Numbered from the stretch's first letter, positions 35,966-45,066 are shown. The stretch: DNA of 64,000 bases from JAOPZW01 sp963789015 (GCA_963789015.1 CAWBIU010000001.1:1550001-1614000); one strand, 5' to 3'. A program made the numbers and translations. The notes: a model not told the origin generated them from the sequence alone.

Positions 35966-37162
35966 TCAGCCCTCCGCCGCGTCGGCCAACTGGTGGCGCA
36001 GGCGGTCGCGCAGCTCGGCGAAGCGCAGCGTCTCGTAGACGATCAACACGATCAGCAGCGCCGCGATGATCCCGATCGTGGCCAGCGATGGCAGCTCGAC
36101 GGCGGCGGGGAGCAGCGCGACGAGGACGGCCGCGCACAGCAGCCGGTGCCAGCTGAAGCGGTGCACGTTGCGCAGCCGGAAGGCGACGTGGGCGAGCAGG
36201 TACAGCGCCGTGCCGCCGAGCAGGGCGGCCGCGGGGATGAGCTTCAGCGGGTCCTCGACGTGCTCGAAGGTCTTCTTCATGCCCAGCGCGGCGAGCACGA
36301 TGCCGGCGACCATCGGGAAGTGCAGGTAGGAGTAGGAGTCGCGCGCGATGCCGTTCTGCTCGTGGCCGGGAGCCGCGTGCGAGAGCCGGCGCTCGGCGAC
36401 GAGCGCGACGACGTCGAAGTACAGCCACCACATCGCGCCCGCGACGGCGATGCCGAAGACCGCGGCGACCACGATGCCGGCATCGACGGCGGCGGTCTCG
36501 GCGCCGACGCCGATGGCGACGATCGACTCGCCCAGGGCGATGATGATGATCAGCCCGTGGCGCTCGGCGAAGTGGCCGGGGACGAGCTTCCAGCCCTCCT
36601 GGCCGAACAGGAACGGGCCGCCCATGTCGAGCAGCAGCGCGAGCGCCCACAGCGCGCCCTGGACGGTGTCGTCGCCGAACGCGGCGCCGACCACGACGAG
36701 CGCGACCCCGAGCGCGGTGCTCCCGGCCAGCCCGACGACCGAGTGGCGCAGGTCGGGCGCGTCGCGGCTGGCCACGACGAAGAGCACGATCTGGGCGATG
36801 CGGACGATCCCGTAGGCGCAGGCCAGCACCACCGCCGAGTCGCCGAACGCGCGCGGGATGCACAGCGCGACGACGAGCAGCCCGGCCATGGCGCCGAACA
36901 TGACCAGCCGGACGGCGCCCTCCTCGGGCTCGACGACGCTCGTCAGCCACGCGTAGCCGACCCACGACCACCACAGCAGCCCGAGGATCAGCAGGCCCTT
37001 GGCCAGCCCGCCCCACGTCGGCTCGTCGGCCATCAGCGCCGTGCACTGCGTGATCGCGAGCACGAAGACGAGGTCGAAGAACAGCTCGAGCGGCTTGACG
37101 TTCTCCCCTTCGCGCAGGACCGCGCGCATCCGGGGCGTGCGGGTCGGCGCGGCGCTGCTCAC
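35966..37162 (-). CDS. LtrA family membrane protein
   Basis: 398 residues with about 12 hydrophobic helices. The start VKPLELFFDLVFVLAITQCT is the family signature (ELFFDLVFV), and WWSWVGYAWLT and ERHGLIIIIALGESIVAIG follow in the expected places. Named after low temperature requirement protein A of Listeria; biochemical role unknown. Its GTG overlaps the stop of the ABC permease gene, so it is translated as part of the metal-importer operon. Confidence 0.85.
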   Translation of the reverse strand: MSSAAPTRTPRMRAVLREGENVKPLELFFDLVFVLAITQCTALMADEPTWGGLAKGLLILGLLWWSWVGYAWLTSVVEPEEGAVRLVMFGAMAGLLVVALCIPRAFGDSAVVLACAYGIVRIAQIVLFVVASRDAPDLRHSVVGLAGSTALGVALVVVGAAFGDDTVQGALWALALLLDMGGPFLFGQEGWKLVPGHFAERHGLIIIIALGESIVAIGVGAETAAVDAGIVVAAVFGIAVAGAMWWLYFDVVALVAERRLSHAAPGHEQNGIARDSYSYLHFPMVAGIVLAALGMKKTFEHVEDPLKLIPAAALLGGTALYLLAHVAFRLRNVHRFSWHRLLCAAVLVALLPAAVELPSLATIGIIAALLIVLIVYETLRFAELRDRLRHQLADAAEG

Positions 37163-37998
37163 GCGCGAATCCTCTCAAGCGCGCCGAGCGCGGCGTAGGC
37201 GGCGACGAGGATCGCGGCGATCGACGCGCCCGCGGCGGTGCCCGCGTAGTAGGAGAGGTAGAGGCCGCCGGCGCCGGCGGCGACGGCGATCAGCGCCGCC
37301 GCGGCGGCCATCGCGCCCATGCGCCGCGTGAGCAGCCGCGCGCTCGCCGCGGGCGCGATGAGCACGGCGACGACGAGCAGGTTGCCGAGCCCTTGCACGG
37401 CGACGATCAGCGTCACGGCGACGAGCACGAGCAGCGCGGCGTCGACGGCCAGCGGTGGGACGCCGACGGCGCGCGCGGCGGTGCGGTCGAAGCCGACGGC
37501 GAGCAGCCGCGGGTGCAGCAGCACGAGCGCAGCGACGACGAGCGCGGCCAGCGCGGCGGCGAGCGCGAGGTCGGTGTCCGAGACGCCGAGCACGTCGCCG
37601 AACAGCAGCTCGCCGAGGCCCTGCGGCGAGGCGCGGGCGAGCGCGAGCAGCACACCGAGCCCGAAGAGCCCGGTGACGACCACGGCGACGGCGGTGTCGC
37701 GCCCGATCACCGGCGTGCGGCCCGCGACGGCGACGGCGAGCGCGGCGACGAGCACCCCCGCGGCGCCGCCGAGCAGCAGCGGCAGCCCGAGCAGCGCGGC
37801 GACGACGAGGCCGGGCAGCAGCGCGTGGGCGAGCGACTCGGAGCTGTAGGCGAGGTCGAAGAACAGCACCCAGCAGCCCAGCGCGCCGCCCGCGATCCCG
37901 AGCAGGAGCATCTCGGCGAAGGCGCGGCGCATGATCGGCTCGGCCCAGGGGTCGGCGAGCGCGCCCCAGATGGTGCTCAGATGCCCGGGATCGAGCAT
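37159..37998 (-). CDS. Metal ABC transporter permease (ABC-3 family)
   Basis: 279 residues, about eight helices. The N-terminal part has WAEPIMRRAFAEMLLLGIAGG and the SSESLAHALLPGLV segment of ZnuB/MntB permeases. The FGDVLGVS and HPRLLAVGFD loops of the family, then APAASARLLTRR, complete it. It overlaps the end of the fused gene before it by 22 bases. With the permease half of that fusion it could form a heterodimeric channel for Zn or Mn. No ATPase gene is next to it. Confidence 0.85.
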   Translation of the reverse strand: MLDPGHLSTIWGALADPWAEPIMRRAFAEMLLLGIAGGALGCWVLFFDLAYSSESLAHALLPGLVVAALLGLPLLLGGAAGVLVAALAVAVAGRTPVIGRDTAVAVVVTGLFGLGVLLALARASPQGLGELLFGDVLGVSDTDLALAAALAALVVAALVLLHPRLLAVGFDRTAARAVGVPPLAVDAALLVLVAVTLIVAVQGLGNLLVVAVLIAPAASARLLTRRMGAMAAAAALIAVAAGAGGLYLSYYAGTAAGASIAAILVAAYAALGALERIRA

Positions 37999-39743
37999 CC
38001 CCGGCGCCCGCCCGTGAAGCCGCGGACCATCGCGTCGGCGTTGGCGTGCTCCATCGTCAGGTAGGTGGCGCCCGCCGAGCCTTTCGGGCCGAGGGTGTCG
38101 CCGTACAGCGTGAACCGCGCCGAGGCTCCGGTCTGACGGGCGATCGCCCGCGCGAGCTTGGCGTTGACCGAGCTCTCGGGGAAGACGGCCCGCACGCCTT
38201 CGCGGCGGATGACCGCGCTCAGATTCGCGATGTCGCGGGCGCTGGGCTGCGCGCCCGTGGTCTGCGACGGGATGACCGCGCCGATGACCTCGATGCCGTA
38301 GCGCCGGGCGAAGTAGCCGAAGGCGTCGTGGTCGGTGACGAGCCTGCGCTCCGCGGGCGGGACGGGCGACATGCAGGCGCGGATGCCGTCGTCGAGCGCG
38401 CGCAGACGGCCGAGGTACGCCTCGGCGTTGCGCGCGAAGGCGGCGCGCCCGGCGGGGTGGGCGGCGGTCAGCGCGTCGCGGATCGCGGGCACGGCGGCCT
38501 CGACGTTGCGCGGGTCGTGCCACCAGTGGGCGTCGTAGCGCGAGGCCTCCGGCCCCTCCGCCTCCCCGGGCAGGCGCGAGACCGCCCGCGAGCCGAGGTC
38601 GACGATCCGCGGGTCGCCGCCCGATTGCCTGACGACCTCGTCCATCCACGCGTCGAGGTTGTCGCCGCTGCGGAACACGACCTCCGCGCCCTGGGTCGCG
38701 GTGACGTCGGACGGGCGCGGCTCGTACTCGTGCGGGTCGGTGTTGGGCTGCAGGACCTGGTGGACGGAGGCGGCTTCGCCGCCGACGGCGCGGACGATGT
38801 CGCCGAGCTGCGTCGTCGTGGCCACGACCTCGACCCGGCCCCCGCCCCCGTCGTCGCCGCCCGCGCCGCAGCCCGCCCCGAGCACGGCGAGGGCCAGCGC
38901 CGCGGCGGCGAGCGCGGGCGCGCGGCGGCGCCCGGCGACGAGCGCCCGCCCGAGCGCGACGGCGGCGAACACCGTTCCGCTGAGGACCGCGATGACCGCC
39001 CCGGGCGGCGCGTCGATCTCGACGGCGATCCACACGCCGGCGACCCCCTCGACAGCGGCGAGCGCGATCGTCGCGGGCTGCCAGGTGCGCAGGCGAGAGA
39101 CGAGCAGCCGCGTCGTCGCGGCCGGCACGACGATCAGCGCCGTGGCCAGCAGCGCGCCGACGGCCGACAGCGCGGCCACGGCGACGAGGCTGACGAGGCC
39201 GAGCAGCACGCCGTCGGGCACGGCCGAGCGGACGCCCATCGCGCGGGCGCCGGCGGCGTCGAAGCCCGTCAGCGTCCAGCGCGGGCCGAGCAGCGCGCTG
39301 GCGGCGATGACCGCGACGCTCGCGCCGGCCGCCCAGACGATGTCGCCGGCGTCGATGACGAGCAGGCTGCCGAACAGCAGCGTCTCGATGTTCGCCCCCG
39401 AGTGGAACACGTCGGAGGCGAGGATCACGCCGGCGGCGAGCGCGGCGACGAGCACGAGCGCGGTGACGCTGTCGTAGCGGTCACGGTCGTGGCGCGCCAG
39501 CCAGCCGACGCCGAGCGCGACGAGCGCGGCGCTGCCGGCGGCGCCGAGGTGCGCCGCGAAGCCGAGGCCGTCGGCGAGCACGAGCCCGGGGAACGCGGCG
39601 GTGCCGACCGCGTGCGAGAAGAAGGCCAGGCCGCGCAGGACGACCCACGTCCCCACGAGGCCCGCCGCGAACGCGAGCACGACGACCTCGAGCACCGCGC
39701 GCTGAACGAACGGGAGCTGGAAGACGTCGAGCACGTGGGGCAC
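37977..39743 (-). CDS. Fusion of ABC-3 metal permease with ZnuA/MntA-type solute-binding protein
   Basis: 588 residues in one frame. Residues 1 to about 275 are an ABC-3 permease (LRGLAFFSHAVGTAAFPGLV, FGSLLVIDAGDI, APPGAVIAVLSGTVFA). The chain then continues through a hydrophobic LAVLGAGCGAGG stretch, which would normally be a lipoprotein signal, into a complete cluster A-I binding protein. Its ligands are visible in TDPHEYEPRPSD, DAHWWHDPRNV, TDHDAFGYF and FPESSVN. The His-rich pattern favours zinc or manganese. The binding domain is thus tethered to its permease. A Zur-like box precedes the GTG; a second GTG at 39734 could also serve. Confidence 0.85.
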   Translation of the reverse strand: MPHVLDVFQLPFVQRAVLEVVVLAFAAGLVGTWVVLRGLAFFSHAVGTAAFPGLVLADGLGFAAHLGAAGSAALVALGVGWLARHDRDRYDSVTALVLVAALAAGVILASDVFHSGANIETLLFGSLLVIDAGDIVWAAGASVAVIAASALLGPRWTLTGFDAAGARAMGVRSAVPDGVLLGLVSLVAVAALSAVGALLATALIVVPAATTRLLVSRLRTWQPATIALAAVEGVAGVWIAVEIDAPPGAVIAVLSGTVFAAVALGRALVAGRRRAPALAAAALALAVLGAGCGAGGDDGGGGRVEVVATTTQLGDIVRAVGGEAASVHQVLQPNTDPHEYEPRPSDVTATQGAEVVFRSGDNLDAWMDEVVRQSGGDPRIVDLGSRAVSRLPGEAEGPEASRYDAHWWHDPRNVEAAVPAIRDALTAAHPAGRAAFARNAEAYLGRLRALDDGIRACMSPVPPAERRLVTDHDAFGYFARRYGIEVIGAVIPSQTTGAQPSARDIANLSAVIRREGVRAVFPESSVNAKLARAIARQTGASARFTLYGDTLGPKGSAGATYLTMEHANADAMVRGFTGGRRGCSIPGI

Positions 39744-39753
39744 CCTATCCGAA

Positions 39754-39772
39754 GATGGGAACCGTTCCCATC
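39754..39772. promoter_or_regulatory. Zur-like palindrome upstream of the metal importer
   Basis: GATGGGAAC at 39754-39762 and GTTCCCATC at 39764-39772 form a perfect nine-base palindrome around one C. The inner 15 bases fit the shape of actinobacterial Zur boxes (TG..AA.C.TT..CA, compare TGAAAATCATTTTCA). It ends 11 bases before the GTG of the fused transporter gene, so zinc-loaded Zur could block the promoter. MntR or another regulator is possible. Confidence 0.6.
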
Positions 39773-39800
39773 AACGGAGCACGGCGCCCACCGCCGGGCG

Positions 39801-40103
39801 TCAGGCCGGGGGCAGCGAGCGGCGGATCTTCACGTCGCCGATCAGCGAGCCGGGCGGGCCCAGCGTCACCACGACGAGGGCGGGGAACCACCAGCCCCAC
39901 AGGCGCTCGCCCACGCCGCGCATGACGAGGTAGAGCAGCGCGAGGTAGCCGATGCCGTGGATCGGCCCGAGAACGCTCACCAGGCCCTCGGCCTCGGCGG
40001 TGGCGGCGGCGAGCAGGATCACGAGCAGGAGCGCGTCGCCGACCGCGACGAGGCGGACGATGTCGAGCAGCTTGCGGGTGCGGGCGTGGCGGGTGTCGGT
40101 CAT
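39801..40103 (-). CDS. DUF3817 small membrane protein
   Basis: 100 residues with three predicted helices. RLVAVGDALLLVILLAAATA, GPIHGIGYLALLYLV and the WGWWFPALVVVTLGPPGS run match the DUF3817 (YdzA-like) family of integral membrane proteins with unknown function. It stands upstream of the metal importer on the same strand, but the Zur-like box lies between them, so it is probably a separate unit. Confidence 0.75.
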   Translation of the reverse strand: MTDTRHARTRKLLDIVRLVAVGDALLLVILLAAATAEAEGLVSVLGPIHGIGYLALLYLVMRGVGERLWGWWFPALVVVTLGPPGSLIGDVKIRRSLPPA

Positions 40104-40160
40104 CGGCTCCGGGAGGTCGAGGGGCCGGACACCCTACCCGCGCGTGCGATCCTGCCCGGC

Positions 40161-40868
40161 GTGACGGACTCCGGGCGGCAGGTCGCGGTGGTCACCGGCG
40201 CCAACCGCGGCATCGGGCGCGAGGTCGCGCTCGCCCTGGCGGCGCACGGGATGCTCGTCGTGCTCGGTTCGCGCGACGCGGGGCGCGGGCGCGAGGCCGC
40301 CGAAGCCCTCGGCGGCGAGGCGGCCGGCGTGGTCGCGTGCGCGCTCGACGTCGCCGACGACGCGAGCGTGGAGGAGGCGGCCGCGTGGGTGGATCGCGAG
40401 CTGGGGCGCTGCGACGTGCTCGTCAACAACGCGGCGATCGACTACGACACCGACGCGCGGGCCGTGACCGCCGACCTCGACCGCGTCCACCGTGCGCTGG
40501 AGACGAACCTCTTCGGCGCGTGGCGGACGGCGCTCGCCTTCCTGCCGCTGCTGCGCCGCAGCCCGCACGGGCGGATCGTCAACGTCTCCAGCGGCAGCGG
40601 CTCGCTCGCGTCGATGGGCGCGGGCACGCCCGCCTACAGCGTCTCGAAGGCGTCGCTCAACGCGCTGACGAGGATCCTCGCCGCGGAGCTGCGCGGCGAC
40701 CGCGTGCTCGTCAACGCCGTCTGCCCGGGGTGGGTGGCGACGGACATGGGCGGCCCGGGCGGCCGGTCGGTGCAGGACGGCGCGGCGAGCGTGCTGTGGG
40801 CGGCGCTGCTGGACGACGACGGGCCGACGGGCGGCTTCTTCCGCGACGGTCGCCCGCTGGACTGGTAG
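40161..40868 (+). CDS. SDR-family NAD(P)-dependent oxidoreductase
   Basis: 235-residue classical SDR with all marks: TGANRGIG cofactor motif, NNAAID strand, the catalytic Ser in VNVSSGSGS and YSVSK active site, then the CPGWVATDMGG segment typical of carbonyl-reductase-like members. Substrate unknown. GTG 40161 is preceded by GATCCT at seven bases, which suggests a leaderless message. Ends four bases before the convergent CapA gene. Confidence 0.85.
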   Translation: MTDSGRQVAVVTGANRGIGREVALALAAHGMLVVLGSRDAGRGREAAEALGGEAAGVVACALDVADDASVEEAAAWVDRELGRCDVLVNNAAIDYDTDARAVTADLDRVHRALETNLFGAWRTALAFLPLLRRSPHGRIVNVSSGSGSLASMGAGTPAYSVSKASLNALTRILAAELRGDRVLVNAVCPGWVATDMGGPGGRSVQDGAASVLWAALLDDDGPTGGFFRDGRPLDW

Positions 40869-40872
40869 CCGC

Positions 40873-42009
40873 TCAGCGCCCGTCGCGCGGCCCGAAGCGC
40901 CCGCTCGCGCGGAAGCGCGGCGCGGCGGCGCCGAAGTCGCGCGCGGAGAGCCGCGCCACGAGCGCACGCGAGGCGCCCGCGCGGTCGGGCCCCGGCGCGC
41001 CGGACGGGTCGAGCGCGATCCCGCGCCACCATCCGTTGCGCAGCCGCCCCCGGCGGTCGACGCGCACCGTGAGCAGGCCGGACAGCGACAGCGCTCCGCC
41101 CGAGGCGAAGTTGTGGACGCCGGCGAAGTTGCCCAGCGAGTAGGCGATCAGCCGGCCGCGGTAGGTCTCGAGGCCGCGCACGACGTGCGGCCCGGAGCCG
41201 AGCACGAGGTCGGCACCGGCGTCGATCGCCGTCCGCGCGAAGGCGCGCGAGTCGCCGCGGTCCTCGCCGAACGCGTACTCGCGCCCGGCGGGCACCGCGG
41301 TGCGGTCGGCGCCCTCGGCGCCCGCGTGGAACATCGCGACGACGACGTCGGCGATCGCCGCGGCCTGCGAGACGAGGGCGCGCACGGCGCCCGGGTCGCC
41401 CATCGGCGTCGTCCACGGGTAGGTCGAGAAGCCGACGAAGGCCACGCGGATCCCGCGGCGGGTGAGCACGCGCACGTGGCCGGGCAGGCCGGTGAAGGCC
41501 AGGCGCGCGTCGTAGAGGGCGGCGAGCGTCTGCCACTGCCCCTCCGAGCCGAAGTCGTAGCTGTGATTGTTCGCGAGGTTGACGAGATCGAAGCCGGCGT
41601 CGCGCAGCGCGTGCGCGTTGGCCGGCGGGGCCTGGAAGGCGAAGCACCTCGTGCTCGCCGCCGCGCCGCACTTCGATGTGCCGCCGGTCGAGAACGTGCC
41701 CTCGAGGTTGCCGGTCATGAGGTCGGGCTCGCGCAGGCGGGCGCGGACGCGGGCGAACAGCGCGCGCCCGGCATCGCCGGGCAGGCCGTAGCGCGATCCC
41801 GGCGTGATGTCGCCGACCCAGCCGATGGTCAGCGTCCTCGCCCCGGCGGCCCCGCCCGCGGCGCCCGGCGCCGAGCGCGCGGCGGTCGCCGTCGCCTCGC
41901 CCGGGCCCGGCGGGCGCAGCGCGAGCACGAAGACGCCGACGGCCAGCACGCCGAGCACCGACGCCCACACGCCCGCCGCCGACCGCTCCTGTCCGTGCCC
42001 TCGCTCCAT
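40873..42009 (-). CDS. CapA family protein (poly-gamma-glutamate-type metallophosphatase-like)
   Basis: 378 residues. One N-terminal membrane anchor (VLGVLAVGVFVLALR), an Ala/Gly-rich linker, then the CapA domain with its calcineurin-like metal sites: GWVGDITPG, TGNLEGTF, NLANNHSYDFG, FHAGAEG and GSGPHVVRGLE. CapA relatives are tied to capsule or poly-glutamate anchoring at the cell surface, but no capB/capC genes are here, so the function is open. GGGGAGG-type Shine-Dalgarno before the ATG. Confidence 0.8.
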   Translation of the reverse strand: MERGHGQERSAAGVWASVLGVLAVGVFVLALRPPGPGEATATAARSAPGAAGGAAGARTLTIGWVGDITPGSRYGLPGDAGRALFARVRARLREPDLMTGNLEGTFSTGGTSKCGAAASTRCFAFQAPPANAHALRDAGFDLVNLANNHSYDFGSEGQWQTLAALYDARLAFTGLPGHVRVLTRRGIRVAFVGFSTYPWTTPMGDPGAVRALVSQAAAIADVVVAMFHAGAEGADRTAVPAGREYAFGEDRGDSRAFARTAIDAGADLVLGSGPHVVRGLETYRGRLIAYSLGNFAGVHNFASGGALSLSGLLTVRVDRRGRLRNGWWRGIALDPSGAPGPDRAGASRALVARLSARDFGAAAPRFRASGRFGPRDGR

Positions 42010-42099
42010 CGCTCCGCCCTCCCCGGTGAGGCGTCGCGACGGGGTTCGCCCTCACGCGGGCGTTCCCTGGAGCCGGTGGCGATCGTGCAGCCGGCGCGC

Positions 42100-43506
42100 T
42101 CAGGTGGCGGGCACGCGGCGCCCGGCGCCCGCGCCCGACGGACGCTCGGCGCGGCGGTAGCGCAGCCACGCGGCGCCAAGCACGACGCCGAGCGCGATGA
42201 AGCTCGGGATGAGCTGCGATCGCACGTCGTCGATCAGCGCCATCGAGGCCACGACGGCGACCATCGCCGCGATGGCGAGCCACGTCAGCCACGGGAACCA
42301 CCACATACGCAGGGTCAGGCGATCGGGGGCCTCGCGCTCGAGCGTGCGCCGCATACGCAGCTCGGACAGCGCGATGAGGATGTAGACGAACAGCGCGATC
42401 GCGCCCGAGGAGTTGACGAGGAACAGGAACACGGTGTCCGGCGAGATGGCCGCGAAGATCACCGACAGGAAGCCGATCGACACCGACAGCAGGATCGCCT
42501 TGACGGGCACGCCGCGGCCGTTGATCTCCAGCAGCGACTTCGGGGCGTCGCCGCGCCGGGCGAGCGCGAAGAGCATGCGCGACGTCGTGTAGATGCCCGA
42601 GTTCAGGCACGACAGCACCGCGGTGACGATGATCGCGTTCATGATGTCCGCCGAGCCGGGGATGCCGATCCGGTCCAGCGCGGCGATGAACGGCGAGTCG
42701 CCGCCGGCCAGCGCCTCCGTGTTCCACGGCACGACGCACAGCACGAGGAACACCGACACGACGTAGAAGATGATCACGCGCGCCACGACCGAGTTGACGG
42801 CGCGCGCCACGGAGCGCTCGGGCTCGTCGGACTCGGCCGCGGCGATCGTGACGATCTCCGCGCCGACGAAGGCGAAGATGACGATCACCACGCCGGACAG
42901 GACGGTCAGCCCGCCCGCCGGGAAGAAGCCGTCCTGGTCGGTCAGGTGCGACAGGCCCGGCGACGCGCCGCTGCCGAGGCCGAGCAGCCAGCCGGCGGCG
43001 ATGACGATGAAGCCGATGATCGCGGCGACCTTGATCGAGGCGAACCAGAACTCGAACTCGCCGAAGGACCTCACCGACCACAGGTTCGTCGCCGTGAGCA
43101 GCGACATCAGCACGAGGCTCATGAGCCACATCGGCGCGTCGATCCAGCGCTGCAGGATGGTCGCGCCCGCGACCGCCTCGATGGCCAGGACGATGGCCCA
43201 GAAGTACCAGTACAGCCAGCCGACGGTGAATCCGGCGCGCGGGCCGAGGGCGGTGCGGGAGTACTCGACGAACGACCCGACCGTCGGGTTGGCGACGGCC
43301 ATCTCGCCGAGCATCCGCATGACGAGCACGATGAGGATCCCGGCGGCGAGGTACGAGAGCACGGCGGCGGGGCCGGTCTTGTTCATGACCACGCCGCTGC
43401 CCACGAACAGGCCCGCGCCGATGACGCCGCCGAGCGAGATCATCGTCATGTGGCGCTGCTTGAGCGAGCGCTGCAGGTCCGGCTGGTCGGGTTCGCCCTG
43501 GGACAC
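42100..43506 (-). CDS. Amino-acid permease (APC superfamily, AAT/GABA-permease type)
   Basis: 468 residues with 12 helices. The start LKQRHMTMISLGGVIGAGLF is the AAT signature, and helix 6 carries FAFVGAEIVTIAAAE. The order of loops (GRGVPVKAILLS, FLFLVNSSGAIALFVY) fits GabP/AnsP/ProY-like proton symporters. The amino acid carried cannot be told. GTG start with a nearby Shine-Dalgarno. Divergent from the cupredoxin gene, with 119 bases between. Confidence 0.85.
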   Translation of the reverse strand: MSQGEPDQPDLQRSLKQRHMTMISLGGVIGAGLFVGSGVVMNKTGPAAVLSYLAAGILIVLVMRMLGEMAVANPTVGSFVEYSRTALGPRAGFTVGWLYWYFWAIVLAIEAVAGATILQRWIDAPMWLMSLVLMSLLTATNLWSVRSFGEFEFWFASIKVAAIIGFIVIAAGWLLGLGSGASPGLSHLTDQDGFFPAGGLTVLSGVVIVIFAFVGAEIVTIAAAESDEPERSVARAVNSVVARVIIFYVVSVFLVLCVVPWNTEALAGGDSPFIAALDRIGIPGSADIMNAIIVTAVLSCLNSGIYTTSRMLFALARRGDAPKSLLEINGRGVPVKAILLSVSIGFLSVIFAAISPDTVFLFLVNSSGAIALFVYILIALSELRMRRTLEREAPDRLTLRMWWFPWLTWLAIAAMVAVVASMALIDDVRSQLIPSFIALGVVLGAAWLRYRRAERPSGAGAGRRVPAT

Positions 43507-43625
43507 GGCTTCCTCCGGCTTGGGTGGTGGGCGATGCCTGCCCGGCCTCGGGGAGCCGAAAACCCGCGGTGGTCTTGCCTTCGCGGTCGCGAGCGAGGAG
43601 GGTTGCCGCGAGAAGGAGGTTCGCG

Positions 43626-44561
43626 ATGCCCCGCCGCCCGACCGGTCGTGCAGCCCTGACGGCGATCGCCGCCCTCGCGCTCGTGCCCGCCGCCGCGCGC
43701 GGCGCGGACGCGCCGGTGAGCTTCGGGAACTTCGCCTACTCGCCGGCAGCGGTGCGCATCGCGCCGGGCGACACGGTGACGTGGAGCGGGGCGTTCTCGA
43801 TGCACCCGCTCGAGGGCCAGGGCCCGATCGGCGGTCCGACGAGCACCGGCGTGGCGACGACCGTCGCCTTCCCGGCGCCCGGCCGCTACTCGTACATCTG
43901 CACCTTTCACGACCTGAGCCACGGCATGGTCGGCTCGGTCACGGTCACCGCCAACCACCCGCCGACCGCCCGCTTCACGGCGACGCCGGCCACCGCGGGC
44001 GCGCTCGTCACCTTCACCTCGGCCTCGTCGGATCCCGACCCCGGCCAGATGCTCGGGTACGCGTGGGACCTCGACGGGGACGGCGTCTACGATCCCGGCG
44101 CCACCGCGCCGACGGCGACGCGCACCTACACGCGCGCGGGCCCGGTCACCGTGCGCCTGCGCGTGACCGACAGCAACGGCGACCCGATCGGCCCCGAGTC
44201 GGCGGAGACGGCGGTGACGATCCAGGTCGCGCCCGCCTCGGCCGTCGCGGGCGTGCGGCGGCGGGCGACACTGGGCCTCCTGGGCACCACGCTGAGCCGG
44301 TCGGGCTCGCGTGTCGCGGTGCGGATCCGCAGCGCGGTGGCCGGCCGGGCGACGGTGCGCCTGCGCCGCCGCGGGAGCACGCTCGCCCAGGGCGCCACGC
44401 GCTTCGCCGCGCCGGGCACGAGGACGGTGCGGCTGCGGCTGACGCGGCGCGGGCGGGCGGCGCTGCGCGCCGGCCGGCGCACGGGCGCGACGATCGTGGT
44501 GACGGTGCGGCGGCCCGGCGGGTCGGCGACTCTCAGCCGACCGGTTCGCGTTCGCGGCTGA
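43626..44561 (+). CDS. Secreted cupredoxin-PKD protein
   Basis: 311 residues with a signal peptide (cleavage near ARGAD). The first domain is a plastocyanin-like cupredoxin: VSFGNFAYSPAAVRIAPGDT, then His in FSMHPLEG, and the Cys-His-Met set in YICTFHDLSHGM, so all four type 1 copper ligands are present. A PKD domain follows (DPDPGQMLGYAWDLDGDG). The Arg-rich beta domain at the C-terminus is like that of the beta-helix protein at 56284. It may bind copper outside the cell or at its surface. Strong AAGGAGG before the ATG. The 3' end overlaps the convergent cupin gene by 29 bases. Confidence 0.8.
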   Translation: MPRRPTGRAALTAIAALALVPAAARGADAPVSFGNFAYSPAAVRIAPGDTVTWSGAFSMHPLEGQGPIGGPTSTGVATTVAFPAPGRYSYICTFHDLSHGMVGSVTVTANHPPTARFTATPATAGALVTFTSASSDPDPGQMLGYAWDLDGDGVYDPGATAPTATRTYTRAGPVTVRLRVTDSNGDPIGPESAETAVTIQVAPASAVAGVRRRATLGLLGTTLSRSGSRVAVRIRSAVAGRATVRLRRRGSTLAQGATRFAAPGTRTVRLRLTRRGRAALRAGRRTGATIVVTVRRPGGSATLSRPVRVRG

Positions 44562-45066
44562 GCTCCGGGCCGTCGACCGGGCGCAGCTCCTCGGCGTAGG
44601 AGATCGACTCGCGGCGCAGCGTCCCGTCGACCTCGAAGGTGTACGTGCCCATCCGCCACAGCGGCGGCGAGTAGGCGTGGATCGAGACAGCCGGCGTGTC
44701 GGAGTCCTGGAGCATGCGGTGCACGTGGGAGGCGTCGAAGTCGAAGGCCTGACCGGCGCGGTGGCGCATCGTGTGCGCCGCCCCGCCGAGCGCGAGGCGC
44801 TCCTCGACGATCTCGCCCTCGACGACGGCGACCGCGCCGCGCGACAGGTCGTGATCGTGGAAGCCGGTGTCGTTGCCGCTCATCCACGAGATGACCCACA
44901 CGTCGATGTGCTCGTCGCGCCAGAGCTGCTCGAAGTGGCGGTCGCCGCCGCGCGTGCGTCTGAGCGCGTGCCACGCGCCCGGGTCGGCGGCGATCGCCGC
45001 GACGAGGTCGCGCAGCTCGGCGCGGTCCAGATCGGCGGTGAAGGGCACGGAGGGACGCCAAGTCAT
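44533..45066 (-). CDS. Cysteine-dioxygenase-type cupin (thiol dioxygenase-like)
   Basis: 177 residues. The cupin fold has the iron-binding pattern of thiol dioxygenases: HDHDLSRGAVAVVEG supplies the first two His, and ASHVHRML the third. YSPPLWRMGTYTF near the end is the typical C-terminal strand of cysteine dioxygenases and related mercaptan oxidising enzymes. Likely oxidises a small thiol to a sulfinate. Its ATG overlaps the amidohydrolase stop (ATGA), so they are made together under the same LacI-type control. Confidence 0.8.
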   Translation of the reverse strand: MTWRPSVPFTADLDRAELRDLVAAIAADPGAWHALRRTRGGDRHFEQLWRDEHIDVWVISWMSGNDTGFHDHDLSRGAVAVVEGEIVEERLALGGAAHTMRHRAGQAFDFDASHVHRMLQDSDTPAVSIHAYSPPLWRMGTYTFEVDGTLRRESISYAEELRPVDGPELSREREPVG

